From positions 1-40,276 of the forward strand of contig CANHRI010000020.1 of the NCBI GenBank assembly GCA_947463515.1: a stretch of DNA of 40,276 nucleotides, given 5' to 3'. The notes under the pieces were generated by a model, which was not told the origin of the DNA, searched no databases, and saw nothing but the letters and a program-made list of their open reading frames with translations. Numbering within the stretch: the stretch's first letter is position 1; each line of letters begins with the position of its first letter. Made by a program: the position numbers and the translations under genes. Source of the DNA: Flavobacteriaceae bacterium (GTDB taxonomy: Bacteria > Bacteroidota > Bacteroidia > Flavobacteriales > Flavobacteriaceae). Positions 25,043 through 32,808 of the stretch are shown in pieces.

Positions 25043-27002
25043 TGTCGGTAATGGTTTCGTTACTATTATTGACAGAAAGCACCCAGAGCTTGTCGTGGTA
25101 TTGGCCATTCATTTGCGATTGAACCCAAACTTGAGCTTCTTGTTGGGTAGCTACCTTTTTTAGGTATACGTATTGAAACTTGTTTTGAGCATTGACCATT
25201 TTTTGGGGTTGAAATCCTTTCTTCTTTAAGGCGCTCATGAAATTATCGGTGTTCTCTGAAATGGTAAATACATTGGCGATGATATAATAGCCCTGATCTT
25301 CATTAGGAATCGTGGCCCATTGAATCTTTACGGACTCTTCTTCTTCTTGTGTCACTCTTGAGGTTTCCAAGCGTTTGATATTCCAAGCGGCGTCAGCATA
25401 TAGTTGGGTAATATTTTTATTCATCGCCACAATTTGAATACACTCTTTAAACGTTCCCTCCATTTTATTGAGCAACTTAATCACGGCCTGTTCTTGACTT
25501 TGAGTTTTTAAAATTGAAATATAACGGTATTGATTGAGCGGATTGGTAAACTCAACCGGTTCAAACCCCTTAGATTTTAAAAAACGATAGTATTCGTTGG
25601 CAGCGCCTTCCGTTTTGAAAATACCTGTAACCAAATAATACGCGGCTTCGGCGCCAGATATTTTAAGCATATGAATGTCGGTTGATTTCTGAGTTTCTAC
25701 CGCTTGATCACGGCAAAAACGGTTGAACGAAGAAGTGGTTTTGGCGTTATTTTCGGACAACAAATCAATATTGGCAGGGATAAATTTTAATGTTCTTTGC
25801 GTTCCTGTGAGTTTGTATTCGTTTTTGTTTGGGATTTGGGTAAGTCCTTTTTTCTCGATTACTTTTGGTTGATTGTCCGAATCGACGACCATTCCGGTAA
25901 CATAAACAAAACTTTGATCGCCCGAAGACAACAATCGCAACGTAGCCTCTCGCGCATCGTTGGGCACCAATTGATTGTTGGAATTAAAAATGGAAAACAA
26001 ACAGGTATCATATCCCAGTGTATTTTTACTGTCTGGAAATCGGTTCATAATATACTGCCCATCTAGTGTAATACTACTGTTGAAAAAATTATTGGGTTTC
26101 CGACGGGAATCGGTAATTGGGAAAAAACTTCCTGTTTTGGCATTACCTAGCAACACTTGGTCGCCAATTAAATTGTTATCGCCTTCCAAATTGGCAAAGG
26201 CTAATTTCACCCGAACCTCTCCCGAAGCAGGCGTATGGAATCCCATGTAGGTAAAATCAACCGGTTGTTGACTCAACGAAAGAAATCCATCATTAAGGGA
26301 AATAAACTTTTCAGACAGCGAGGAATCTTCATACACCACAAACAATGACCATCCTGCCGCAGAACCTCCTGAAAGCGTGCCTAAAGTAGCTCTCACATTG
26401 GCTACTGTATACACCCCAAACGGATTGGATACGGATTGAATCAAACTTGTAACATCGGCAAAAACAGCATAGGGCGCCATGTCTTGGGTTGCTTTGGTAT
26501 TAATACCATCAAACAATAATTGACCTTGAACCGAAGTATATTGTTTTGAACCAGGTAGTTTAAACAAGACTGATGTAAAAGCATTGCGTTGCGGATTGAC
26601 CGGGATAAACTTTTCTGACCCTTTCTGTGCTCCCTCTTCATATTTATAGGTGGCTGCCCAATAGAGTCCTGCGAAAACAATTTTCTTCCCCGAAGGATTT
26701 TCTACATACAATTCGGCACTACTAGACGAAAACGTAGCTTCATCTTTGTCAATATCAATATAGTCCATGTAGAATTCATCGTTCAACAGCGCTTGGTTGG
26801 TGTGATTATAATACGCATCGTTGGCATGGTTGTTAAAATCACTTCGGTTAACGGTGTTGTTCGCAATGACCACCAAATCGCCTTTTAAATGTTTTTCAAA
26901 ACGCGATTTAAAAGGAACCATCAATTGCGCATAGCCTAAAGTACCTGAGCACAAAACGCCAAGTAGCATTATTTTTTTTAGGGATGTTGACAATTGAATC
27001 AT
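25032..27002 (-). CDS. Surface-adhesin-like exported protein with C-terminal SPOR-like repeats
   Basis: A 656-residue protein with signal peptide (IMLLGVLCSGTLGYAQ). Residues about 30-420 resemble the N-terminal head of large flavobacterial surface/gliding proteins: KGDLVVIANNTVNRSDFNN, FAGLYWAATYK, GWSLFVVYEDSSLSEKF and LEGDNNLIGDQVLLG. Residues about 450-530 and 568-645 are two SPOR-like repeats (AYYLVTGIFKTEGAANEYY..KGF; GYYIIANVFTISENTDNF..KKGF), as found on SprF/PorP-type accessory proteins. No type IX sorting domain or beta-barrel is evident. I chose the ATG at 27002 over a GTG six bases earlier. Likely an envelope or surface protein linked to gliding/type IX functions (inference). Confidence 0.75.
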   Translation of the reverse strand: MIQLSTSLKKIMLLGVLCSGTLGYAQLMVPFKSRFEKHLKGDLVVIANNTVNRSDFNNHANDAYYNHTNQALLNDEFYMDYIDIDKDEATFSSSSAELYVENPSGKKIVFAGLYWAATYKYEEGAQKGSEKFIPVNPQRNAFTSVLFKLPGSKQYTSVQGQLLFDGINTKATQDMAPYAVFADVTSLIQSVSNPFGVYTVANVRATLGTLSGGSAAGWSLFVVYEDSSLSEKFISLNDGFLSLSQQPVDFTYMGFHTPASGEVRVKLAFANLEGDNNLIGDQVLLGNAKTGSFFPITDSRRKPNNFFNSSITLDGQYIMNRFPDSKNTLGYDTCLFSIFNSNNQLVPNDAREATLRLLSSGDQSFVYVTGMVVDSDNQPKVIEKKGLTQIPNKNEYKLTGTQRTLKFIPANIDLLSENNAKTTSSFNRFCRDQAVETQKSTDIHMLKISGAEAAYYLVTGIFKTEGAANEYYRFLKSKGFEPVEFTNPLNQYRYISILKTQSQEQAVIKLLNKMEGTFKECIQIVAMNKNITQLYADAAWNIKRLETSRVTQEEEESVKIQWATIPNEDQGYYIIANVFTISENTDNFMSALKKKGFQPQKMVNAQNKFQYVYLKKVATQQEAQVWVQSQMNGQYHDKLWVLSVNNSNETITDNDH

Positions 27003-27049
27003 GGTCACTTATTTTTGCGTTGCTTTTTTGAACATGAAAAACAACAAGA

Positions 27050-27057
27050 CAAAATTA
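27050..27057 (-). promoter_or_regulatory. Promoter -7 box of the adhesin-like gene
   Basis: TAATTTTG on the minus strand is a perfect -7 box 47 bases upstream of the ATG at 27002. The rest of the 215-base divergent spacer to holB is very AT-rich, and no -33 element is certain. Confidence 0.45.
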
Positions 27058-27206
27058 TACACAAATATCGATTAAGTGTATATTTTTATCGTTAAAAAAA
27101 ACTTTTTATTATTATTTTTAAGTAATTTCTTACAATAACTAGGTGTTTTTATGTTTGTATATTGTATTTTTTTAGGCAACAAAAGGGTAGAAAACGAGAT
27201 TTGAGT

Positions 27207-27214
27207 TATATTTG
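27207..27214 (+). promoter_or_regulatory. -7 box immediately before holB
   Basis: TATATTTG is a perfect TAnnTTTG -7 box whose last base is only 3 bases before the holB ATG (27218). If used, transcription would begin at or beside the start codon, giving a leaderless mRNA. No TTG at the right distance upstream was seen, so the element may be chance in an AT-rich spacer. Confidence 0.45.
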
Positions 27215-27217
27215 CTT

Positions 27218-28369
27218 ATGTTGTTTTCAGAAACTTTAGGGCACGAACACCTTAAAAATCATTTACTTAAAAGTGTCGATTCGGGTCGTATTCCCCATGC
27301 GCAACTTTTTACTGGACCCGAAGGTTGTGGTATTTTACCTATAGCAATTGCGTATGCACGACACATCATTTGTCTTACGCAATCCACTTCAAATCAATCC
27401 AGTCGAGCGGCTTGTCAGCTGAAATTTGACCAGTTGGCACATCCTGATTTGCATTTTATCTATCCTACCGTTACTACCGATGATGTGAAATCAAAACCCA
27501 AAAGTTTAGATTTTTTGCGTGAATGGCGGCAGTTTCTAACTGAAAACCCCTACGGAACCTTATTTGATTGGTATGCTGTATTGGATGTAAAAAACAAGCA
27601 GGGTTTTATTCGCGTGGAAGATGCGCATGAAATTGTGCGTTTGTTGTCGTTAAAAGCACATGAAGGGGGATACAAAGTGATGCTCATTTGGTGTGCCGAT
27701 AAAATGAATATTGAAGCGTCCAACAAACTTTTAAAATTGCTGGAAGAGCCCACCGATAAAACCGTATTTCTTTTGATTGCCGAACATGAGGAAGATGTAT
27801 TACAAACCATTCGTTCACGCTGTCAAGTTTTACATTTTAATGCCCTTCCCGATGCTGTGATTCAAGAAGCGTTGATTTCAAAAGAATCCTGTGACGAATC
27901 AACTGCCAAAAAAATTGCCCATCAATCGCAGGGAAATTATGCCAAGGCGTTGAAATTAATGCGAAAAGAGGATGAAGATCTCCCTTTTGAACAATGGTTT
28001 GTACAATGGGTTAGAGCCGCTTTTCGAGCCAAAGGAAATGCTACGGCCATTCATGATTTGATTGCTTGGAGTGAGGAAATTGCCGGTTTAGGGCGTGAAA
28101 CCCAAAAACGGTTTTTACTGTTTTGCCTGGAAATGTTTCGTCAAGCCTTGGTACTCAATTACCAAGCCAACGATTTGGTGTATATGGAACCCGAAGTTCA
28201 AGGATTTGCTTTGGAAAAATTTGCGCCCTTTGTTACGGGAAATAATATTGTTGAAATAGCGCATGAACTTGAACAAGCGACCTATTTAATCGAACGGAAT
28301 GGAAATGCCAAAATCGTGCTCACCGATTTGTCGATAAAACTTACCCGTCTCATTCACAAACATTCGTAA
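27218..28369 (+). CDS. holB: DNA polymerase III delta' subunit
   Basis: A 383-residue AAA+ clamp-loader subunit. The N-terminal LGHEHLKNHLLKSVDSGRIPHAQLF is the classic delta' opening. The P-loop position reads GPEGCGILPIA and lacks the GK[ST] residues, as expected for a non-ATP-binding delta'. Further hallmarks are IRVEDAHEIVRLLSLKAHEGGYKVMLIWCADKMNIEASNKLLKLLEEP-type residues (sensor region) and IRSRCQVLHF, the SRC motif conserved in clamp loaders. The start is ATG 27218, which fits the family N-terminus. It is followed two bases later by the DoxX-like gene, so both are cotranscribed. Confidence 0.95.
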   Translation: MLFSETLGHEHLKNHLLKSVDSGRIPHAQLFTGPEGCGILPIAIAYARHIICLTQSTSNQSSRAACQLKFDQLAHPDLHFIYPTVTTDDVKSKPKSLDFLREWRQFLTENPYGTLFDWYAVLDVKNKQGFIRVEDAHEIVRLLSLKAHEGGYKVMLIWCADKMNIEASNKLLKLLEEPTDKTVFLLIAEHEEDVLQTIRSRCQVLHFNALPDAVIQEALISKESCDESTAKKIAHQSQGNYAKALKLMRKEDEDLPFEQWFVQWVRAAFRAKGNATAIHDLIAWSEEIAGLGRETQKRFLLFCLEMFRQALVLNYQANDLVYMEPEVQGFALEKFAPFVTGNNIVEIAHELEQATYLIERNGNAKIVLTDLSIKLTRLIHKHS

Positions 28370-28371
28370 CT

Positions 28372-28755
28372 ATGACCAATACTGCTTCATTTTTTGTTTT
28401 GTTGTTTTTGGCGATAACCTTTTTAATGTCGTCACATGAAAAAGTTTTTCATTGGAAAACCACCCTACAAGGGATGCAAAGTTACTTTGCCAACAGTCCT
28501 GTAAAGAATCAAGTCGCCTTGTTAACGGGGGTTTTGCTTGTTACCGAATTAATTGCAGGCATACTCGCAGCGATTGGTTGTTTGCAATTGTATATCAATG
28601 GCGAACGCACCTTTGGCTTTTGGGGCGCAGTATTTAGTTGCATTGCCTTATTAGAAATGCTTATCGGACAGCGTTTGGCCAAAGACTATGACGGGGCAAG
28701 AAACATTACCTTGTATTTTATTCCCGCGGTTATTGGCGTATATTGGCTTAGCTAA
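28372..28755 (+). CDS. DoxX-like integral membrane protein
   Basis: A 127-residue membrane protein with about four hydrophobic segments (residues 6-20, 45-70, 78-98, 110-126). It resembles the DoxX/SURF4-like family, with SSHEKVFHWKTTLQGMQSYFANSP near the N-terminus. Members are linked to quinone/thiosulfate or redox stress functions elsewhere, but no specific role can be assigned here. It is 2 bases after holB and its 3' end overlaps the convergent helicase gene by 8 bases. Confidence 0.8.
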   Translation: MTNTASFFVLLFLAITFLMSSHEKVFHWKTTLQGMQSYFANSPVKNQVALLTGVLLVTELIAGILAAIGCLQLYINGERTFGFWGAVFSCIALLEMLIGQRLAKDYDGARNITLYFIPAVIGVYWLS

Positions 28756-31012
28756 CCCAAGCCGCTCTAGCCCACTTCAATTCTTCCCAACCGATTGTTT
28801 CTCCCACTATTTCTCTTAATTCAGATAACGAACTGTTGGGATGTTGTCTAAATAAGTCAATAATACCCTGAAATCGCTCTTTTGGTAAAACTTCCTCTAT
28901 TTGAATTTCCTTTTGTTCAATCAACTTGGCAAAATGCCCTTGAATGGTATTGAGGGTAAGTTTGCGTTCGGCCGCTATTTGTTCCATAGACAGGGATTGC
29001 TTCCAAAGTTCAAAAGTGATAAGATAGGTTGATTTTTTGGCAACTTTAGGCGATTTTTTTCGTGTATAAATCGGTTCATCTTCTTCAAAATCTGACGGTT
29101 GAAAACCAGACGATTTGAAATGCTCCAACACTCTCTCGCGCACGGTACTTTTAAATTCTTTTTGCCGTTCGGTCACAAGATTTTCCTTCGTTATGGGTTG
29201 GTTTTGAAGGGTTAAGATAACGAATTGCTGCACTTTGAACGCTTGTAATATGGTTTGAAGAGTAACTATTTCTAAATGAAGTAGTTCTTCATGAAATTCT
29301 TTGACTTTTTTGAGGGTTCTTACTTCTTCTATTTTTAAAAGAAGCCCATAAACCATGGATTCCCAGGTAGGATAAAAATAGTCAACTGCAGCATCGAGGC
29401 GCTCTTTGAGAAACGGATAATCCAATTGGCCATCGAAAATTCGCTGTAATTGGAGTTGGAACTTTTGGGCTTGAATTCTAATGGCTGACAAGGAACTTTC
29501 AAATTCTTGAGCCCACGATTTAAAAGACGCTTTGGGGGATTTATCGGTCAATTCCAAATACGACAATTGATGTGCTTTTACGACGCGGTGCCATTCTTCC
29601 CAATCAAAGGCTTGCAAAACATAATTTTTGAGATAGGTTTGCATTTCTTGGGATAAGACCACTTGAAGTTGTTCGGGTTCCGACTTTTGACTGGCGTAAT
29701 CAATTACATCCGGGTCATTTTGAATGCCTTGCAACTGGATGGGCGCTTTTAAAATTAAACCTTGTAAACTGCGTAATCGCGAAAAGGCAACGTAGGCTTG
29801 ACCGGGTAAAAACACATCGGAAACATCCAATACAGCCTTGTCAAAAGTTAATCCTTGGCTTTTGTGTATGGTAATGGCCCAAGCTAATTTTAGGGGATAA
29901 TGGGTAAATGTTCCCAGTACTTCTTCTTCAATATCCTTGGTGCTCTCATTGAGCGTATAACGGATGTTTTGCCATTCGTATTTTTCAACCTCAATGGTTC
30001 TTTTTTCCTCCGGAAATTCAACGATAATTTCGTGCGTAGATAAGGATTTTACGACGCCCATTTTACCATTGAAAAACCGCTTTTCGAGCGACAAATCATT
30101 TTTAACAAACATTACTTGTGCGCCAACTTTTAGCATCAAATTGGGGTCTAATGGATACGCTTTTTCAGGAAAATCACCAATGATTTCAGCGGAATATACC
30201 TGCGGTTCGGTGGTAATTTTTGCCAAGGCTTGCGCATTCATACGATCAGCTTTAGCATTATGGGTAGTTAAGGTAATGTAGCCTAGGTGGTTTTCGGGTT
30301 CAAAATTAGGTTGAATGTATGGGGCTAAAACTGAGAGATCGTTTTTGGTTATTGTGTTGTTCCTCAGTTGATTAAGCAGGTTGATAAAGGTTGTATCCGA
30401 TTGTCTGAAAATTTTAGGCAGCTCAATATACAGCGGTGGAAAATGCTTTAAAACTTGGGCATGAAAAAAGTATTTTCCGAAGTAATACTTTTTCAAATAC
30501 GTCCATTCTTCCTCTTTAACAATGGGGGGCAGCTGCATTAAATCGCCAATAAAGAGTACTTGTACACCTCCAAATGGGTTTTTATTACGCCGAACCGATT
30601 GCAATACAAAATCAATAGCGTCTAAAATATCAGGGCGAAGCATACTAACCTCATCGATAATCAACAATTCGAGATTACGAAGGAGTGCTAAACGTGTTCC
30701 ATTCCATTTAAAATGACGTTTTAAGCTTGATCGGGATTCTAATTTTAAAAAGGGCTGGGTTGATGGAATCGAATAATCCGGAATAAAAGCGGAAAAAGGC
30801 AATTGAAAAAAAGAATGAATGGTAACGCCTCCTGCATTTAAAGCAGCAATTCCTGTAGGTGCAACGACAACGGTGTTTTTATAGGTTTTCGAAATTATTT
30901 CACGCAACAACGTGGTCTTTCCTGTTCCTGCTTTTCCCGTTAAAAATACAGATCGATTGGTTTGATTGATGAATTGGAGCACGTAGTGTGCTTCGGTAGA
31001 TAATGATTCCAT
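28748..31012 (-). CDS. Pif1/RecD-like DNA helicase with C-terminal helix-turn-helix
   Basis: A 754-residue superfamily 1B helicase. Walker A is GKAGTGKTT (residues 26-34), motif Ia VVAPTGIAALNAGG, Walker B LLIIDEVSMLRPD, then GDLMQLPPI, and the C-terminal helicase block AWAITIHKSQGLTFDKAVLDV with YVAFSRLRSLQGL (UvrD_C_2-like). After about residue 430 comes a helical linker. The last 90 residues include LSMEQIAAERKLTLNTIQGHF, an HTH_40-type helix-turn-helix as also found on RecQ proteins. Probably a genome-maintenance helicase. The gene is preceded by a terminator that isolates it from ompH. Confidence 0.9.
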   Translation of the reverse strand: MESLSTEAHYVLQFINQTNRSVFLTGKAGTGKTTLLREIISKTYKNTVVVAPTGIAALNAGGVTIHSFFQLPFSAFIPDYSIPSTQPFLKLESRSSLKRHFKWNGTRLALLRNLELLIIDEVSMLRPDILDAIDFVLQSVRRNKNPFGGVQVLFIGDLMQLPPIVKEEEWTYLKKYYFGKYFFHAQVLKHFPPLYIELPKIFRQSDTTFINLLNQLRNNTITKNDLSVLAPYIQPNFEPENHLGYITLTTHNAKADRMNAQALAKITTEPQVYSAEIIGDFPEKAYPLDPNLMLKVGAQVMFVKNDLSLEKRFFNGKMGVVKSLSTHEIIVEFPEEKRTIEVEKYEWQNIRYTLNESTKDIEEEVLGTFTHYPLKLAWAITIHKSQGLTFDKAVLDVSDVFLPGQAYVAFSRLRSLQGLILKAPIQLQGIQNDPDVIDYASQKSEPEQLQVVLSQEMQTYLKNYVLQAFDWEEWHRVVKAHQLSYLELTDKSPKASFKSWAQEFESSLSAIRIQAQKFQLQLQRIFDGQLDYPFLKERLDAAVDYFYPTWESMVYGLLLKIEEVRTLKKVKEFHEELLHLEIVTLQTILQAFKVQQFVILTLQNQPITKENLVTERQKEFKSTVRERVLEHFKSSGFQPSDFEEDEPIYTRKKSPKVAKKSTYLITFELWKQSLSMEQIAAERKLTLNTIQGHFAKLIEQKEIQIEEVLPKERFQGIIDLFRQHPNSSLSELREIVGETIGWEELKWARAAWVS

Positions 31013-31062
31013 GGCTTATAAACTAAAAGACAAAGATAGAAATCTTCTTAGGACAAACAAAA

Positions 31063-31085
31063 AAAGCCCTGAAAAATAGGGCTTT
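31063..31085 (-). terminator. Terminator of the ompH-like gene
   Basis: AAAGCCCT (31063-31070) and AGGGCTTT (31078-31085) form an 8-bp stem with a 7-base loop. On the minus strand the stem is followed by a T-run, ending transcription after the OmpH-like gene and before the helicase gene. Confidence 0.8.
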
Positions 31086-31105
31086 ATCTTTAAAATATAC
31101 ATGAA

Positions 31106-31684
31106 TTACTTTTTATCTGTTTTTTCGGTAGTCGCTGCTTTTTTATCTGACTTTGCTCCCGATTTGTATTTATCATTGACAAGTTTTACCACTTCTTTGG
31201 TGATATCATACGCGTCTTTGGCATACAAAACAGTGGCTGATTCGCCCGTTCCATAAATATAGTCGTACCCTTTTTCTTTTCCGTAATCTTTAATTGATTT
31301 ACGATAGGTGTTGACTAAAGAATCCATTTCAATACCCATTTCTCCTTGCAACTGACGTGTCAACATTTGCTCGGCATATTGAATTTCTTGACCGCGTTGC
31401 TGAAGTTCACCATATTTTTGTTGTGCCCAAGCTTGTCCATTTTTTTGAGCATTGATGGAAAATATTTTTTGTTCTGCTTCTAGACGATCGATTTCTACTT
31501 TAATGCGAGAACCTTTTTCTTTGGCAATTCCTTCATATTTTGCTTTGATATCATTTGCTTCAGTAGACTCGTCTAATAATTTACTGGTGTCAATGTAAGC
31601 CGTTTTAAATTCTTTAGTTTCGGTTGTTTTTTCGCAAGAAATCATGGCTAATACCAAAACAACTCCTACAAATAATTTTTTCAT
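31106..31684 (-). CDS. OmpH/Skp-family periplasmic chaperone, lipoprotein form
   Basis: A 192-residue Skp/OmpH-like protein. The signal MKKLFVGVVLVLAMISC indicates a lipoprotein with Cys17. The mature part is a short head and a long coiled-coil arm (about residues 45-130, rich in Lys/Glu/Gln: GSRIKVEIDRLEAEQKIF, KYGELQQRGQEIQYAEQ), then a basic tail ending in KKAATTEKTDKK. Skp proteins hold outer-membrane proteins during export. An upstream in-frame ATG at 31702 lies at the predicted transcript start (promoter 31710-31717), so I use the ATG at 31684. Lipid anchoring of an OmpH protein is common in Bacteroidota. Confidence 0.88.
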   Translation of the reverse strand: MKKLFVGVVLVLAMISCEKTTETKEFKTAYIDTSKLLDESTEANDIKAKYEGIAKEKGSRIKVEIDRLEAEQKIFSINAQKNGQAWAQQKYGELQQRGQEIQYAEQMLTRQLQGEMGIEMDSLVNTYRKSIKDYGKEKGYDYIYGTGESATVLYAKDAYDITKEVVKLVNDKYKSGAKSDKKAATTEKTDKK

Positions 31685-31709
31685 AATCTTGGTTTTTTTC
31701 ATTTAGCCT

Positions 31710-31717
31710 CAAAAGTA
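31710..31717 (-). promoter_or_regulatory. Promoter -7 box of the ompH-like gene
   Basis: TACTTTTG on the minus strand is a perfect TAnnTTTG -7 box. The expected transcript start at about 31704 leaves about 20 bases before the ATG at 31684. This supports the later start codon over the one at 31702. Confidence 0.6.
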
Positions 31718-31879
31718 AATATTTCGTTCGATATATTTAACATTATTCCCTTGAGATTAAAATATAAGTAATATTTATAGCTACTGGGGTATCTATAAGG
31801 TTATTTGATAAAAAATGGCTTCATTTAAGCTGTTTTAAGCGCGTTTTATAAATCGCCCATCTTCTGTTATGGAAACCAC

Positions 31880-31906
31880 AATAAAAACCGAAAAGAGGTT
31901 TTTATT
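31880..31906 (-). terminator. Terminator overlapping the methyltransferase stop codon
   Basis: AATAAAAACC (31880-31889) and GGTTTTTATT (31897-31906) form a 10-bp stem with a 7-base loop. The stop codon of the methyltransferase gene (31902-31904) lies inside the 5' arm on the minus strand. It ends the transcript that includes mnmG and the methyltransferase gene. The T-run is part of the 3' arm. Confidence 0.7.
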
Positions 31907-32759
31907 TAGCGTTTTTAGTGTTTTTTAGGACATAAATGTGCGATGAATATTGTTTAGAACGTTTCGCTTTCCAATTTGAGCGCCAACCGACCCATAAAGC
32001 CTTCACATAATTCATTTGTCCTGTTTTATACTTTTCAGAAAGTAAACTTACATAATAGGAATCAAATTTCATGGGGAGCACCTTTACGAGTTCCATGGCT
32101 TGCATAGCAAATAACTTTTCGATGGATGTTTTTGAAAAATGCCATAAATGAATAGGCACATCGTAGGCGGCCCAAAACGATTGGTAATGTTGGGCGTCAT
32201 AGGATTTAAAATTGGGCACAGCAATAATCACCGTGCCTTCGGGTTTGAGCAAACGCTTTAACGATTGGAGTTGTGCTTCCAAATCAGGAACGTGTTCCAA
32301 CACATGCCACATGGTAATCACATCAAAGGAATGATCGGGCAAATCATTTTGTGATGAAGTCATGGTAATTCCTTTGGACATTGCAATCGATTGTGCTTTT
32401 GCACTGGGTTCGATTCCGGTGACTTGCCAACCGTCATTTTTACACGTCAATAAAAAATCACCTGTACCCGCACCAATATCCAAAATAGCTCCTTTCGTGT
32501 TCAACGAATTGATCAATTGTAACTTATTGGCCAAAGCAATGCCTTTGACGAATTGATATGCCTTTTCAAAAAGCGTTCGTTTCCCATCGGTGTGGGAAAT
32601 ATAATCAGCACTTTCATAATAAGCCGGTAATTGCTCTGGAGTGGGTTGGGGATAGGTCACTAAGAGCTCCCATTGATTATCCATCCACAATTCAAATTCC
32701 TCTCCAGAAACAGAATGATCTTTAACTTTAAATACAAATTTATCTTTTGAAAAATTCAT
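31902..32759 (-). CDS. Class I SAM-dependent methyltransferase
   Basis: A 285-residue methyltransferase. Motif I is LDIGAGTGDFLL (about residues 94-105), motif II is GIEPSAKAQ, and motif post-I is FDVITMWHVLEHVPDLEAQL with the HVLEH block of the Methyltransf_23-like family. The N-terminal 60 residues (KVKDHSVSGEEFELW, LLVTYPQPTPEQLPAYYES, DYISHTDGKR) look like the zinc-module head of related enzymes but without the usual cysteines. Substrate unknown. It follows mnmG by 49 bases, the gap holding a canonical parS site. It has its own terminator at the stop codon. Confidence 0.88.
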   Translation of the reverse strand: MNFSKDKFVFKVKDHSVSGEEFELWMDNQWELLVTYPQPTPEQLPAYYESADYISHTDGKRTLFEKAYQFVKGIALANKLQLINSLNTKGAILDIGAGTGDFLLTCKNDGWQVTGIEPSAKAQSIAMSKGITMTSSQNDLPDHSFDVITMWHVLEHVPDLEAQLQSLKRLLKPEGTVIIAVPNFKSYDAQHYQSFWAAYDVPIHLWHFSKTSIEKLFAMQAMELVKVLPMKFDSYYVSLLSEKYKTGQMNYVKALWVGWRSNWKAKRSKQYSSHIYVLKNTKNAK

Positions 32760-32792
32760 GTAAAACGAGTATTGATAAGGGTTGAGAACTTT

Positions 32793-32808
32793 TGTTTCAC
32801 GTGAAACA
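32793..32808. other. parS-type ParB-binding site (canonical)
   Basis: TGTTTCACGTGAAACA is a perfect 16-bp palindrome and exactly the widely conserved bacterial parS consensus bound by ParB. It directly abuts the stop codon of mnmG (32809-32811). parS sites cluster near replication origins, and mnmG (gidA) is a frequent origin neighbour in bacteria. Confidence 0.85.

Noticed and set aside
27663..27810. Loss of the P-loop in holB read as a defective gene
   Set aside because: Delta' subunits commonly lack a functional Walker A, and the rest of the protein is intact.
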